A DNA stretch of 32,330 nucleotides, taken from an uncultured Lachnospiraceae bacterium. Lineage in GTDB: Bacteria > Bacillota > Clostridia > Lachnospirales > Lachnospiraceae. Below the pieces are notes generated by a model that was not told the origin of the DNA, did no database searches, and worked only from the letters and a program-made list of their open reading frames with translations. The translations under genes and the position numbers were made by a program. The stretch's first letter is position 1. Each line of letters begins with the position of its first letter. Positions 14,283 through 23,332 of this stretch are shown here, in pieces. The DNA is taken from assembly GCA_902799015.1 (NCBI GenBank), contig CADBZI010000022.1, positions 1 to 32,330 of the forward strand, written 5' to 3'.

Positions 14283-16157
14283 ATGATCCTTGATAAGATC
14301 AATCAGCCGAATGATATAAAGAATATTCCCAGGGAGGAGCTTCCGGCGCTGGCGCAGGAGATCCGTACTTTTCTGATAGAGAAGCTGTCCCTGACAGGCG
14401 GTCATCTGGCCTCCAATCTGGGTGTAATCGAGCTTACAATTGCGCTTCATCTGACGATGACACTTCCGGAGGATAAGATTGTCTGGGATGTCGGACATCA
14501 GTCTTATACCCACAAGATTCTGACAGGCCGCAGAGAGGGATTTGACAGTCTCCGCAAGCTGGGAGGTCTGTCCGGATTCCCCAAGAGAGAAGAGAGTGCC
14601 TGTGATGTCTTTGACACGGGCCACAGCTCTACCTCTATCTCCGCGGCTCTTGGAATCGCCCAGGCCAGAGATCTGGCAAAAGAGGACTACTGTGTCGCGG
14701 CTGTGATCGGAGACGGTTCCTTTACCGGCGGCATGGTCTATGAGGCACTGAACAATGCCTCACGCATGAAGACAAATTTCATTATCGTTCTCAACGACAA
14801 CGGAATGTCGATTTCCGAAAATGTCGGAGGCTTTTCTTCTTATCTGTCCTCTCTCAGGACCAATGAAGCCTATACCGGCCTGAAACGCGCTGCCGAGGAT
14901 GTTCTGCGCCATTCCTCCGGCGGGGAGGCGGCAATCCGGAAGATCCGCGGGATGAAGAACAACCTCAAGTCCATCCTGCTTCCGGGATCCTTTTTCGAGC
15001 AGCTGGGAATCACCTATTTCGGTCCGATCGACGGGTATAACATTGACAGAATGGTCAATGTTTTTCAGAATGCGAGGAAGGTGCGCGGCGCAGTCGTCGT
15101 CCATGTACTGACACAGAAGGGGAAGGGCTATCCTCCCGCGGAAAGAATGCCCGCCAGATTCCATGGAACAGGCCCCTTTGACATCGAAACCGGCCTTCCT
15201 TCCAAAAAGAAGGAAAAGGCCGACTGGAGTGATATCTTCAGTACGGTCATGTGCAAGGAAGGAAAAAAGACGCCGAATCTGTGTGCCGTGACCGCGGCGA
15301 TGCCGGATGGCACCGGCCTGAAACGTTTCCGGGGGATGTACCCGAACCGCTTCTTTGATGTCGGGATTGCGGAGGAACATGCGGTTACCTTCAGTGCCGG
15401 CCTGGCGGTGGGAGGAATGATTCCGGTCTTCGCGGTTTATTCCTCTTTCCTGCAAAGAGCGTTTGACCAGATCGTGCATGATGTATGTCTTCAGAATCTT
15501 CATGTCGTTTTCGCGATTGACCGCAGCGGCCTTGTCGGGGCGGATGGAGAAACCCATCAGGGAATCTTTGATCTGTCGTATCTGACCATGATCCCCAACA
15601 TCTGCGTCCTTGCCCCTAAGAATAAGTGGGAGCTTGCGGATATGCTGAAATGGGCCATCAGAAAGGCCGAAGGGCCTGTGGCCATCCGCTATCCGCGGGG
15701 AAGTGCCTACGACGGCCTTGAAGAATTCCGGGCGCCGATCCTCTATGGAAAATGGGAGATTCTGTACGATGAGTCGGATCTCTGCCTTCTGGCAACCGGA
15801 AACATGGTAGAGACTGCCGTGAAAGTCAGGGCAATGCTGAAGAAAGAAGGCGCAAACTGCAGTCTGATTAACTGCCGGTTTGTAAAACCGCTGGATGAAG
15901 AGGTGCTTCTGAAAACGGCAAAGGAGCACAATCTTCTGGTTACACTCGAGGAAAATGTCTCGGCGGGAGGCTTCGGGAGCCAGGTGGTTTCCTATTTGAA
16001 TGATGTCGGCCTGCAGACCCCGCTCGAGTGCATCGCATTGCCGGATGCATACATCGAAGCCGGCTCTGTGGACCTGCTGCGGAAGGAGACGGCACTGGAC
16101 GCGGACAGCATCTATAAGAGGATCCGCACACGAATGATCGGACTGTACAGCTTATGA
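14283..16157 (+). CDS. dxs: 1-deoxy-D-xylulose-5-phosphate synthase
   Basis: Dxs condenses pyruvate and glyceraldehyde 3-phosphate to DXP, the first step of the MEP isoprenoid pathway and a precursor for thiamine and pyridoxal. The 624-residue protein shows LPEDKIVWDVGHQSYTHK, the thiamine diphosphate motif GDGSFTGG (143-150) with NN downstream, and GIAEEHAVTF (361-370) carrying the catalytic glutamate at E364. The transketolase C-terminal domain includes RYPRGSAY. ATG 14283 is chosen since GGGGA (14272-14276) is 6 bases upstream; ATG 14262 would add 7 residues. Its stop overlaps the tlyA start by 4 bases, implying translational coupling. Confidence 0.96.
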   Translation: MILDKINQPNDIKNIPREELPALAQEIRTFLIEKLSLTGGHLASNLGVIELTIALHLTMTLPEDKIVWDVGHQSYTHKILTGRREGFDSLRKLGGLSGFPKREESACDVFDTGHSSTSISAALGIAQARDLAKEDYCVAAVIGDGSFTGGMVYEALNNASRMKTNFIIVLNDNGMSISENVGGFSSYLSSLRTNEAYTGLKRAAEDVLRHSSGGEAAIRKIRGMKNNLKSILLPGSFFEQLGITYFGPIDGYNIDRMVNVFQNARKVRGAVVVHVLTQKGKGYPPAERMPARFHGTGPFDIETGLPSKKKEKADWSDIFSTVMCKEGKKTPNLCAVTAAMPDGTGLKRFRGMYPNRFFDVGIAEEHAVTFSAGLAVGGMIPVFAVYSSFLQRAFDQIVHDVCLQNLHVVFAIDRSGLVGADGETHQGIFDLSYLTMIPNICVLAPKNKWELADMLKWAIRKAEGPVAIRYPRGSAYDGLEEFRAPILYGKWEILYDESDLCLLATGNMVETAVKVRAMLKKEGANCSLINCRFVKPLDEEVLLKTAKEHNLLVTLEENVSAGGFGSQVVSYLNDVGLQTPLECIALPDAYIEAGSVDLLRKETALDADSIYKRIRTRMIGLYSL

Positions 16158-17002
16158 AAGAGAGACTGGATATCTTACTGGTACGAGGAGGATTCTTCGC
16201 GTCCAGAGAGAAGGCGAAGACCACGATCATGGCGGGACAGGTCTATGTCAATGGCCAGAAGGAAGACAAGGCCGGCATGAAATTCGACGTGGATTCTGTC
16301 CTGGAGGTGAGAGGGAAAACGCTTCCGTATGTAAGCAGAGGAGGACTGAAGCTGGAGAAAGCAGTGAAAAGCTTTGGCCTGAATCTGGAAGGGCTTGTCT
16401 GCATGGACGTCGGGGCTTCCACGGGGGGCTTCACAGACTGCATGCTGCAGAATGGAGCCATTCGCGTATATGCGGTAGATGTCGGACACGGACAGCTCGC
16501 ATGGAAGCTTCGGGAGGACGACAGAGTCATCTGCATGGAGCGGTTTAACGCAAGGCAGCTGTCCCCGGAGGATCTCCCGGAGCAGGTAAGCTTTAGCTCC
16601 ATCGATGTTTCTTTCATTTCCCTGAAGCTGATTCTGGAGCCTGTCATGTCGGTTCTGAAGGAAGGCGGGCGCATCGTATCCCTGATCAAGCCTCAGTTTG
16701 AAGCAGGAAGGGAGAAGGTAGGCAAAAAAGGGGTCGTACGCGACCCGAAAGTACATGAGGAGGTCATCACAGAGGTGATCTCCTATGCAGCGAAGATTGG
16801 CCTGACACCGGAAGAACTCACATTTTCCCCGGTCACCGGGCCGGAGGGAAACATTGAGTATCTTGCCTGTTTCCGGAAAAAAGAGCAGGACGCCAAACAG
16901 GCAGAAGATGCTTCCGGTGCGCAGGAGCCTGCTCTTGCCTTGATCGAAAAGATTCCGACCCTCGTGCGCCTTGCGCATGAGGCGCTCTCATCCGGTGCGT
17001 GA
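16154..17002 (+). CDS. tlyA: TlyA family rRNA (cytidine-2'-O)-methyltransferase
   Basis: TlyA proteins are annotated as hemolysins or as rRNA 2'-O-methyltransferases. In mycobacteria TlyA modifies C1409 of 16S and C1920 of 23S rRNA, setting capreomycin susceptibility. The 282-residue protein has an N-terminal S4 RNA-binding domain (1-60, ERLDILLVRGGFFASREKAK). An FtsJ-like Rossmann domain carries the SAM motif DVGASTGGFT (85-94), and IKPQFEAGREKVGKKGVVRD follows. The roughly 20-residue tail after the methyltransferase domain is less conserved. The ATG overlaps the dxs stop (ATGA). Whether this enzyme modifies both rRNAs cannot be told here. Confidence 0.92.
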   Translation: MKERLDILLVRGGFFASREKAKTTIMAGQVYVNGQKEDKAGMKFDVDSVLEVRGKTLPYVSRGGLKLEKAVKSFGLNLEGLVCMDVGASTGGFTDCMLQNGAIRVYAVDVGHGQLAWKLREDDRVICMERFNARQLSPEDLPEQVSFSSIDVSFISLKLILEPVMSVLKEGGRIVSLIKPQFEAGREKVGKKGVVRDPKVHEEVITEVISYAAKIGLTPEELTFSPVTGPEGNIEYLACFRKKEQDAKQAEDASGAQEPALALIEKIPTLVRLAHEALSSGA

Positions 17003-17013
17003 GGAGGCAGTGC

Positions 17014-17877
17014 ATGAATGGGTTTTATGTGATCACGAACCGGTCGAAACTGGCCGCGGAAAAAGAAGCGAGGTTCATAAAATCATATCTGGAGGAGCGC
17101 GGGAAAGTGTGCTATCTTCAAGGCGATGACATCCGTCAGCGGCCGGATGGTGTCCGATATACCGATGCGGCAAAGATTCCCTCGGATGTAGAGTGTATTA
17201 TCGCATTGGGCGGAGACGGAACGCTGCTTCACGCGTCCAGGGATCTGGTAGACACATCATTGCCCCTGATCGGCGTCAACCTGGGAACGCTGGGTTATCT
17301 TGCCGAAATAGAACTCTCCAATCTTTCCCATACCCTCGACAGACTGATTGCCGACGATTATTACATCGAAGACCGAATGATGCTTCAGGGGGCTGTGATA
17401 ACCGCATCCGGCGCAAGGAAGGAAGACATCGCGCTGAATGACATTGTCATAACCAGACGGGGCAGGCTTCGCGTGGTGGATTTTCATGTTTATGTGGATG
17501 ATGTGTTCCTGTATTCCTACCGGGCAGACGGCATCATTGTCTCCACTCCGACAGGATCAACCGGATACAGTCTGTCGGCAGGCGGACCGATTGTTTCGCC
17601 GGACGCATCTCTGATTCTTCTGACAGCCATCGCGCCGCATACCCTGATCTCCAGAACGATCGTACTTCCGGATCATGTTGTTGTCTCTGTCGAGGTGGCA
17701 AATGAGCGATATGAAGAGGATGGCGGCGCCGAAGCATCCTTTGACGGAGATACGTTTCTGGTCCCGGGGAAAAAGGGGAGAATCGTGATCTCAAAGTCAG
17801 GGAAGACCACCCATCTGATTAAAATGAATCACACCAGCTTTGTAGAGAACCTAAGAAAAAAACTGGGACCCAATTAA
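17014..17877 (+). CDS. nadK: NAD kinase
   Basis: NadK phosphorylates NAD to NADP and is essential for NADPH supply. The 287-residue protein shows the family motifs GGDGT (66-70), NLGTLGYLAEIE, LND at 141-143 and GSTGY (181-185) in the order expected. ATG 17014 is preferred because GAGGAGG (17001-17007) lies 6 bases upstream; a GTG at 16999 overlapping the tlyA stop is an alternative. Its place between tlyA and argR is common in Clostridia, whereas B. subtilis lacks it there. Expression is likely coupled to tlyA. Confidence 0.95.
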   Translation: MNGFYVITNRSKLAAEKEARFIKSYLEERGKVCYLQGDDIRQRPDGVRYTDAAKIPSDVECIIALGGDGTLLHASRDLVDTSLPLIGVNLGTLGYLAEIELSNLSHTLDRLIADDYYIEDRMMLQGAVITASGARKEDIALNDIVITRRGRLRVVDFHVYVDDVFLYSYRADGIIVSTPTGSTGYSLSAGGPIVSPDASLILLTAIAPHTLISRTIVLPDHVVVSVEVANERYEEDGGAEASFDGDTFLVPGKKGRIVISKSGKTTHLIKMNHTSFVENLRKKLGPN

Positions 17878-17907
17878 TGTATCAGGCAGCAGGGAGGGTG
17901 AAGCGGT

Positions 17908-18381
17908 ATGAAAATCAGAAGACAGGCGAAGATTCTGGAGCTGATCAATCAGTATGAGATCGAGACACAGGATGAGCTTGCAAGGCATTTGAAAGAAGAA
18001 GGCTTCAAGGTTACGCAGGCGACAATCGCCCGCGATATCCGCGAATTAAAGCTGATGAAGGTGTCATCAGGCGGAGGCCATCAGAAGTATACGGCAATTG
18101 AATCCGGCTCTGAGAGACTCGTTGAGAAGTATCTGAGAGTTTTGAGAGACGGGTTCGTTGAGATGGACAAGGCGGGCAATCTGATCGTGATCCGCACGGT
18201 GTCCGGCATGGCCATGGCAGTTGCCGCCGCACTTGACGCGATGAACTGGTCAGAGGTTGCCGGCTGCATCGCGGGGGATGATACGATCTTCTGTGCGGTA
18301 CACACACCCGAAGAGGCGATCCGGGTGATGGAGAAGATCAAGGAAAGTATGCTGCAGAATATCAAGGACAGCACGCTGTAG
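17908..18381 (+). CDS. argR: Arginine repressor ArgR
   Basis: ArgR is the arginine-responsive regulator of arginine biosynthesis and catabolism genes. The 157-residue protein has an N-terminal winged helix domain (about 1-70, MKIRRQAKILELINQYEIET followed by VTQATIARDIRELKLMKV). The C-terminal hexamerisation and arginine-binding domain contains GCIAGDDTIF (119-128), matching the GTIAGDDTI family motif. GGGAGGGTG lies before ATG 17908. No arginine genes are in the window. Its conserved place between tlyA/nadK and recN is not obviously tied to arginine metabolism. Confidence 0.96.
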   Translation: MKIRRQAKILELINQYEIETQDELARHLKEEGFKVTQATIARDIRELKLMKVSSGGGHQKYTAIESGSERLVEKYLRVLRDGFVEMDKAGNLIVIRTVSGMAMAVAAALDAMNWSEVAGCIAGDDTIFCAVHTPEEAIRVMEKIKESMLQNIKDSTL

Positions 18382-18392
18382 AAGGGTGAAGA

Positions 18393-20081
18393 ATGCTTAG
18401 AAGCATATATGTCAGAAATCTGGCGCTGATCGACGAGGAGGAGATTCTGCTTGAGGACGGACTGAATATCCTGACCGGTGAGACGGGTGCGGGCAAGTCC
18501 ATTCTGATCGGATCGGTCAGCGCGGCACTGGGAGCAGGTTCCCTGAAGGACCTGGTAAAAGAAGGTTCAGATACGGCAAGTGTCGAGCTGACTTTTGAAA
18601 CGCAGTCACCGGCTGTTGCCGCACTTCTGGATCAGATGGAGCTTCCCCGGATGGACGGGTGCGTGCTCATCTCGAGAAGCTATCGGAACGGACGCAGCAT
18701 CAGCAGAATCAACGGAGAGGTCGCAACGCTTCAGAAGGTCTCAGAGATCGCGGCTCTGCTGATCGATATCCATGGGCAGCATGAACATCAGTCTCTGCTG
18801 TATCCGAAGTATCACCTTGAACTGGTAGACAGCTACGCGGATCAAAGGATCGAACAGATCAGACAATCCTGCAAAGAGCACTATCATGCGTGGAAAGAAT
18901 CAGCCCAAAAGCTGGAGCAGGCGCTCACAGAGGAAAAAGACCGGACAAAGCAGATTGATTTTCTGTCCTTCGAGATCGGAGAGATCGAGGATGCTGCGCT
19001 GAAAGAAGGAGAAGACGAAGAGCTGGAGGCCAGGTACAGGAAGCTCTCCAATGCACAGAAGATTCTGGAGACCGTCTCGGAAGCAGAGCAGCTGACCGGC
19101 AGCGACAGCGGAGCTTTGAAGAACCTGTCCAGGGCATCCGGTCTGCTTGCAAGGATCAGCAGCCTGGATGAGGATCTTAGGGATATGAGTACGACACTCA
19201 TTCAGCTGGAAGATCTCTGCATGGACTTCAGCAGGACCTTGAATGCCTTCCTGGATGATTTCAGATACGACGAAAGAGAGCTGGATGAGATATCAAACCG
19301 TCTGGACCTGATCAATCGTCTGAAAACAAAATACGGAAAAACCATTCCGGAGATTCTTCAGTACAAGGACACGCAGGAGGCAGAGCTTGAGAGACTGCAG
19401 GACTTTGAGCACTACGTGGCGAACCTGAGAAGGAGCGTTCAGGAAAATGAACGGCTGCTCCAAAAGGACTGTGAAGGGCTCACTTCGCTTCGCAAACAGT
19501 CCGCGAAGGAACTGTCCCGCATGATCCGGGAATCGCTGGAGGAACTCAATTTCCTCGATGTTAGATTTGAGATCACCTTTTCCGCCCTAAAAGAGATGAC
19601 GGAAAATGGCGCGGACCATGTTGTCTTCGAGATCTCCACGAATCCCGGCATGCCGCTGCGGCCGCTTGCAAGTGTCGCATCCGGCGGTGAACTGTCCAGG
19701 ATCATGCTGGGCATCAAGACCGTCATGGCCGCGAAGGATTCCATAGAGACGATGATCTTCGATGAGATCGACACCGGCATCAGCGGAAGAACCGCACAGA
19801 AGGTATCCGAGAAAATGGCAAAGCTGTCGCAGACAAGACAGGTGATCGCGATCACGCACCTGGCACAGATTGCAGCGATGGCAGACAAGCATTTCCTGAT
19901 TGAAAAAAGAGTGGAAGACGGCGTGACACGCACCCATGTCAGGGGACTGGCCGAAGAAGAGATCACGGAGGAGCTCGCCAGAATCCTGGGAGGCGCAAAG
20001 ATCACGGAAACCGTCAGAAAGAACGCGGAGGAAATGAAAAAGCTGGCAGACATACAGAAGAAAGGAGAACGGCAGCAATGA
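18393..20081 (+). CDS. recN: DNA repair protein RecN
   Basis: RecN is an SMC-like ATPase recruited to double-strand breaks. The 562-residue length is typical. The Walker A motif GETGAGKS is at residues 29-36, the signature ASGGELSRIMLGIK lies in the C-terminal half, and Walker B is MIFDEIDTGISG. In between is a long coiled-coil region (about 155-380) rich in Glu, Lys and Leu. ATG 18393 follows argR by 11 bases with GAAGGGTG as ribosome site. The stop overlaps the rpiB start by 4 bases. In other bacteria recN is SOS-inducible; no LexA-type box is evident immediately upstream here. Confidence 0.96.
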   Translation: MLRSIYVRNLALIDEEEILLEDGLNILTGETGAGKSILIGSVSAALGAGSLKDLVKEGSDTASVELTFETQSPAVAALLDQMELPRMDGCVLISRSYRNGRSISRINGEVATLQKVSEIAALLIDIHGQHEHQSLLYPKYHLELVDSYADQRIEQIRQSCKEHYHAWKESAQKLEQALTEEKDRTKQIDFLSFEIGEIEDAALKEGEDEELEARYRKLSNAQKILETVSEAEQLTGSDSGALKNLSRASGLLARISSLDEDLRDMSTTLIQLEDLCMDFSRTLNAFLDDFRYDERELDEISNRLDLINRLKTKYGKTIPEILQYKDTQEAELERLQDFEHYVANLRRSVQENERLLQKDCEGLTSLRKQSAKELSRMIRESLEELNFLDVRFEITFSALKEMTENGADHVVFEISTNPGMPLRPLASVASGGELSRIMLGIKTVMAAKDSIETMIFDEIDTGISGRTAQKVSEKMAKLSQTRQVIAITHLAQIAAMADKHFLIEKRVEDGVTRTHVRGLAEEEITEELARILGGAKITETVRKNAEEMKKLADIQKKGERQQ

Positions 20082-20521
20082 AAATCGTAATCGGAAATGA
20101 CCACAGCGCAGTTGAACTCAGGGAAGTGATCAGCGCCCATCTGAGAGAGAAAGGAATTGAAGTCGAGGAAGTCGGAACCTTCTCTACAGAAAGCAGCAAC
20201 TATCCGGAGTGGGGTGAGAAAGTCGCCAGGAAGGTCGTGGCAAAGGAAGCTGACCTGGGCATTGCCATCTGCGGAACCGGCGTAGGAATCTCTATTGCAG
20301 CCAACAAGGTAAAAGGAATCCGTGCCTGCGTCTGCAGCGAACCCTACAGCGCCAGAATGTCGCGCCAGCACAACAATGCCAATGTACTTTGCTTTGGCGC
20401 CCGCGTCGTCGGAAGTGAACTGGCGAAGATGATTGTGGATGAATGGCTGGCGGCAGAGTTTCTGGGCGGACGCCATCAGACCAGAGTTGACATGATCATG
20501 AAGATCGAAGAGGAGGGGTGA
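20078..20521 (+). CDS. rpiB: Ribose-5-phosphate isomerase B (RpiB/LacAB family)
   Basis: This isomerase interconverts ribose 5-phosphate and ribulose 5-phosphate in the pentose phosphate pathway. The 147-residue protein has the start KIVIGNDHSA (family GXDHA type), the catalytic cysteine C65 in CGTGVGISIAANKV, and the RQHNNANVLCFGARV motif. This fits RpiB better than LacA or LacB, although allose- or galactose-phosphate isomerisation cannot be excluded. The ATGA overlap with recN suggests translational coupling, and rpiB ends the plus-strand operon at a strong hairpin. Confidence 0.93.
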   Translation: MKIVIGNDHSAVELREVISAHLREKGIEVEEVGTFSTESSNYPEWGEKVARKVVAKEADLGIAICGTGVGISIAANKVKGIRACVCSEPYSARMSRQHNNANVLCFGARVVGSELAKMIVDEWLAAEFLGGRHQTRVDMIMKIEEEG

Positions 20522-20548
20522 CAGACATCGTCCTGTAAAAGGGCTGCC

Positions 20549-20590
20549 AAAAAAAAGCGCTCAGCCGGTTCTTTCCGGCTGAGCGTTTGC
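20549..20590. terminator. Bidirectional intrinsic terminator (rpiB and the GH94 gene)
   Basis: CGCTCAGCCGG (20558-20568) and CCGGCTGAGCG (20575-20585) form a perfect 11-bp stem with a TTCTTT loop. For the minus-strand GH94 transcript the stem is followed by eight U (A-run at 20549-20556), a strong terminator. For the plus-strand rpiB transcript a weaker TTTG tail follows. It separates the two convergent genes. Confidence 0.88.
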
Positions 20591-20609
20591 AGTTGCTTTG
20601 TCACATGCC

Positions 20610-23045
20610 TTATCCCATCACAGCTGTCACGGTATACTCTGTCACGCCTTCCTCGAAGGGTACCAGATTGCCTTCTACCTGACGGCCGTTTACGGTCAGG
20701 GACTGAATGCCTTTCTGGACATGGTTCGGATTGGTGACACGGATGTGATATTCCGCGCCGCGATATTTTCTTTCAATGGTGTAATCACCGAAGTTTTCCG
20801 GCACGCAGGGATCGATTCTCAGACCGTCATAGTCCGGCTGGATTCCGAGAATATACTGGGAAACGTTCACAAATGTCCAGGCTGCCGTACCGGTCAGCCA
20901 GCTGTTCTTGCCCTGCCCGAAGAACTTTGCGTCTTTTCCGGCTACCATCTGGCTGTAGACATAAGGCTCTGTACAGTGGATCTCGGAGATATCCTCAATG
21001 TATGCAGGACAGGTCTTTTTATAGATCTCAAAGGCACGGTTGCCGTGACCGCATACGGTCTCAGCGATGGATACCCAGGGATTGTTGTGGCAGAAGATTC
21101 CGCCGTTCTCCTTGTATCCGGGCGGATAGGAGGAGATCTCACCCAGATTCAGATAATAGCTGGTATAGCACGGCTGAAGGATCATGATTCCGTATTTGGT
21201 ATCCAGATATTTCTCTACGGAAGACAGTGCCTGCTGGGCCTTTCCTTCCTTCACGCCGATTCCGGCCAGCACGCAGAAGCCCTGCGGCTCGATAAAGATC
21301 TTTCCCTCTTTACATTCTGCTGATCCGACCTTGTCGCCGTTTGCGTCGTAGGCGCGGACAAACCATTCTCCGTCCCAGCCGGCATCCAGTGCGGCGTCAT
21401 ACATCGCTTTGACTTCTTCCTCTGCCTTGGCTGCCTTTTCCTCCAGACCTTGGTGCAGGCACATCTGTCTGTATTCTTCGCCATATTTGACAAACATACC
21501 GGCGATGAATACGGATTCCGCAACAGGACCCTCGCTGGGACCGGTCGTCTGGAAGCTGTCTCCGGGTGTATCGGAGAAGCAGTTCAGGTTCAGGCAGTCA
21601 TTCCAGTCGGCACGCCCGATGAGCGGCAGACCGTGCGGACCTTTGTGGGTTACGATATAATCAAATGACCGGGTCAGATGCTCGAAGAGCGGGACCTTCG
21701 TGGATTCGTCATTGTCGAAGGGAACCATTTCATCCAGGATGGAGAAATCTCCGGTTTCCTTAATGTATGCCGCGGTTCCGGCGATCAGCCACAGAGGATC
21801 GTCATTGAATCCCGATCCGATGTCGGAATTGCCTCTCTTGGTGAGCGGCTGATACTGATGATAGGCAGAACCGTCTGCAAACTGCGTGGAAGCGATATCG
21901 ATGATTCTTTCCCGTGCCTTCTCCGGAATCAGATGAACGAACCCGAGAAGATCCTGATTGGAATCACGGAAGCCCATTCCACGGCCGATTCCGGATTCAT
22001 AATAGGAAGTGGAGCGTGACATGTTGAAGGTCACCATGCACTGATACTGGTTCCAGATATTGACCATGCGGTTGACCTTTTCGTCCTCGCTGGATACGCT
22101 GTAGCCGGAGAGAAGGTCAGACCAGTAAGCGTTCAGCGCCGCGAATGCTTTCTCCACATCTTCCTTTGTCTGATACCTGGACAGAACCGCCTTCGCCGGA
22201 GCCTTGTTGATCACATTGGGGGCTTCCCATTTCTGATCCTTCGGATTCTCGGCATATCCGAGCACAAAGACAAGGCTTTTCTGCTCGCCGGGCGCAAGCC
22301 TGATATCCAGCTCATGTGCGGCGATCGGATACCATCCGCTTGCGACGGAATTCGTGCATCCGCCCTGTTCGATTGCCTCAGGATTGGAAGCGGGGCGATA
22401 TGTCCCGATGAAAGCGTCACGGGAAGTATCGAAAGCGGCAGCCTTCTCATTGACGGAGAAGTAAGCGTAGTGGTTCCGGCGCTCCCTGTATTCTGTCTTA
22501 TGATAGATGACAGAACCGATCACCTCGACTTCACCGGTAGAAAGGTTTCTCTGATAGTTGGTCATATCGTCCAGTGCATTCCAGAGACAGAATTCCACAT
22601 AGGAATAGACCTTGAAAGACTTCTCCCTGTCGCTGTCATTCTTCAGCGTCAGACAGTTGATCTCGCAGGTATCACTGAGCGGGACAAAATTAAGAAGATC
22701 TGCGCTCAGTCCGTTCTTGGAGGAAAGGAACCTGGTATAGCCGATTCCGTGATGGCACTCATAGGTGTCCAGCGGAGTCTGTGTCGGCTGCCATCCCGGA
22801 TTCCAGACCGTCCCTTCATCGGCGATGTAGTAATACTTGCCATTGGAATCATAGGGTACATTATTGTAACGATAACGGGTGATGCGGAGCATCTTCGCGT
22901 CTTTATAGAAGCTGTAGCCGCCGCATGTATTGGATACGATAGAGAAAAAATCATTACATCCAAGGTAATTGATCCAGGGAAGTGGCGTTTTCGGGGTAGT
23001 AATCACATATTCTCGTGCCGTGTCATCAAAATAGCCGAATTTCAT
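20610..23045 (-). CDS. Cellobiose phosphorylase (GH94)
   Basis: This 811-residue enzyme reversibly phosphorolyses cellobiose to glucose 1-phosphate and glucose, saving ATP during cellulose-fragment use. The whole length matches clostridial cellobiose phosphorylases: the N-terminal [60 protein letters not shown], and the catalytic region [12 protein letters not shown] with the likely general acid D483. The sequence ends with a beta domain. There is no signal peptide, so it acts in the cytoplasm on imported disaccharide. ATG at 23045-23043 has AAAAGGAG upstream. A promoter and LacI-type operator are seen in the divergent region. Chitobiose or laminaribiose specificity is less likely given the overall similarity to cellobiose enzymes. 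Confidence 0.92.
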   Translation of the reverse strand: MKFGYFDDTAREYVITTPKTPLPWINYLGCNDFFSIVSNTCGGYSFYKDAKMLRITRYRYNNVPYDSNGKYYYIADEGTVWNPGWQPTQTPLDTYECHHGIGYTRFLSSKNGLSADLLNFVPLSDTCEINCLTLKNDSDREKSFKVYSYVEFCLWNALDDMTNYQRNLSTGEVEVIGSVIYHKTEYRERRNHYAYFSVNEKAAAFDTSRDAFIGTYRPASNPEAIEQGGCTNSVASGWYPIAAHELDIRLAPGEQKSLVFVLGYAENPKDQKWEAPNVINKAPAKAVLSRYQTKEDVEKAFAALNAYWSDLLSGYSVSSEDEKVNRMVNIWNQYQCMVTFNMSRSTSYYESGIGRGMGFRDSNQDLLGFVHLIPEKARERIIDIASTQFADGSAYHQYQPLTKRGNSDIGSGFNDDPLWLIAGTAAYIKETGDFSILDEMVPFDNDESTKVPLFEHLTRSFDYIVTHKGPHGLPLIGRADWNDCLNLNCFSDTPGDSFQTTGPSEGPVAESVFIAGMFVKYGEEYRQMCLHQGLEEKAAKAEEEVKAMYDAALDAGWDGEWFVRAYDANGDKVGSAECKEGKIFIEPQGFCVLAGIGVKEGKAQQALSSVEKYLDTKYGIMILQPCYTSYYLNLGEISSYPPGYKENGGIFCHNNPWVSIAETVCGHGNRAFEIYKKTCPAYIEDISEIHCTEPYVYSQMVAGKDAKFFGQGKNSWLTGTAAWTFVNVSQYILGIQPDYDGLRIDPCVPENFGDYTIERKYRGAEYHIRVTNPNHVQKGIQSLTVNGRQVEGNLVPFEEGVTEYTVTAVMG

Positions 23046-23062
23046 GGAGGTCTCCTTTTTGA

Positions 23063-23074
23063 GAAAACGATTAA
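23063..23074. promoter_or_regulatory. Operator-like site O3 in the GH94 leader
   Basis: GAAAACGATTAA matches 11 of 12 bases to the reverse complement of O2 and shares the GAAAACG half with O1. It lies downstream of the GH94 -10, at about +11 to +22 of the predicted transcript, where a bound LacI-family protein would block transcription. Confidence 0.55.
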
Positions 23075-23090
23075 GTTGCTGTATAAATGC

Positions 23091-23119
23091 AGTATAAGCT
23101 GAAATCTGAGGAAAAGCAA
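23091..23119 (-). promoter_or_regulatory. Candidate sigma-A promoter for the GH94 gene
   Basis: On the minus strand TTGCTT (23119-23114), a 17-base spacer and TATACT (23096-23091, five of six) form a promoter about 46 bases before the GH94 start codon. It is oriented away from the LacI gene. Confidence 0.5.
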
Positions 23120-23225
23120 TCGGTTTCGTTTAAGAATTGCTGTTCAAAACTACCAAAAAAATGTCATAAAAACTGTAGAAAACGTCAAAACAGGAAAATG
23201 TGAATGCCTTTTGCAGGATTATCAG

Positions 23226-23255
23226 TTGATTTTTCACGAAAATGCAAGCTATAAT
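23226..23255 (+). promoter_or_regulatory. Sigma-A promoter for the LacI-family gene
   Basis: TTGATT (23226-23231), an 18-base spacer and a perfect TATAAT (23250-23255) define the promoter. The predicted transcription start near 23262 lies just before operator O1. Confidence 0.7.
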
Positions 23256-23263
23256 GTTCGTAC

Positions 23264-23275
23264 GAAAACGTTTTC
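23264..23275. promoter_or_regulatory. Operator-like palindrome O1
   Basis: GAAAACGTTTTC is a perfect 12-bp palindrome with the central CG typical of LacI/GalR-family operators. It sits at about +3 to +14 of the regulator's own transcript, consistent with autorepression. It also resembles a CcpA cre site, so global carbon control is an alternative. Confidence 0.65.
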
Positions 23276-23302
23276 AAAAAACAATCCCTGCTATTTGCAG
23301 CA

Positions 23303-23314
23303 TTAAACGTTTTC
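23303..23314. promoter_or_regulatory. Operator-like site O2
   Basis: TTAAACGTTTTC (reverse complement GAAAACGTTTAA) differs from O1 at two positions. It lies 39 bases downstream of O1 and directly before the regulator's GGAGGGAGG ribosome site, so binding could also act as a roadblock. Confidence 0.55.
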
Positions 23315-23332
23315 GTGGAGGGAGGTTTGACC

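Noticed and set aside
20598-21323. Open frame of about 240 codons on the plus strand opposite the 3' part of the GH94 gene
   Set aside because: It lies wholly antisense to a clear full-length cellobiose phosphorylase, has no ribosome site and shows no recognisable domain.
23230-23242. TTTTCACGAAAA palindrome in the LacI promoter spacer as another operator
   Set aside because: Its arms are arranged the opposite way to the GAAAACG-type operators and the region is simply A/T-rich, so I did not list it as a site.
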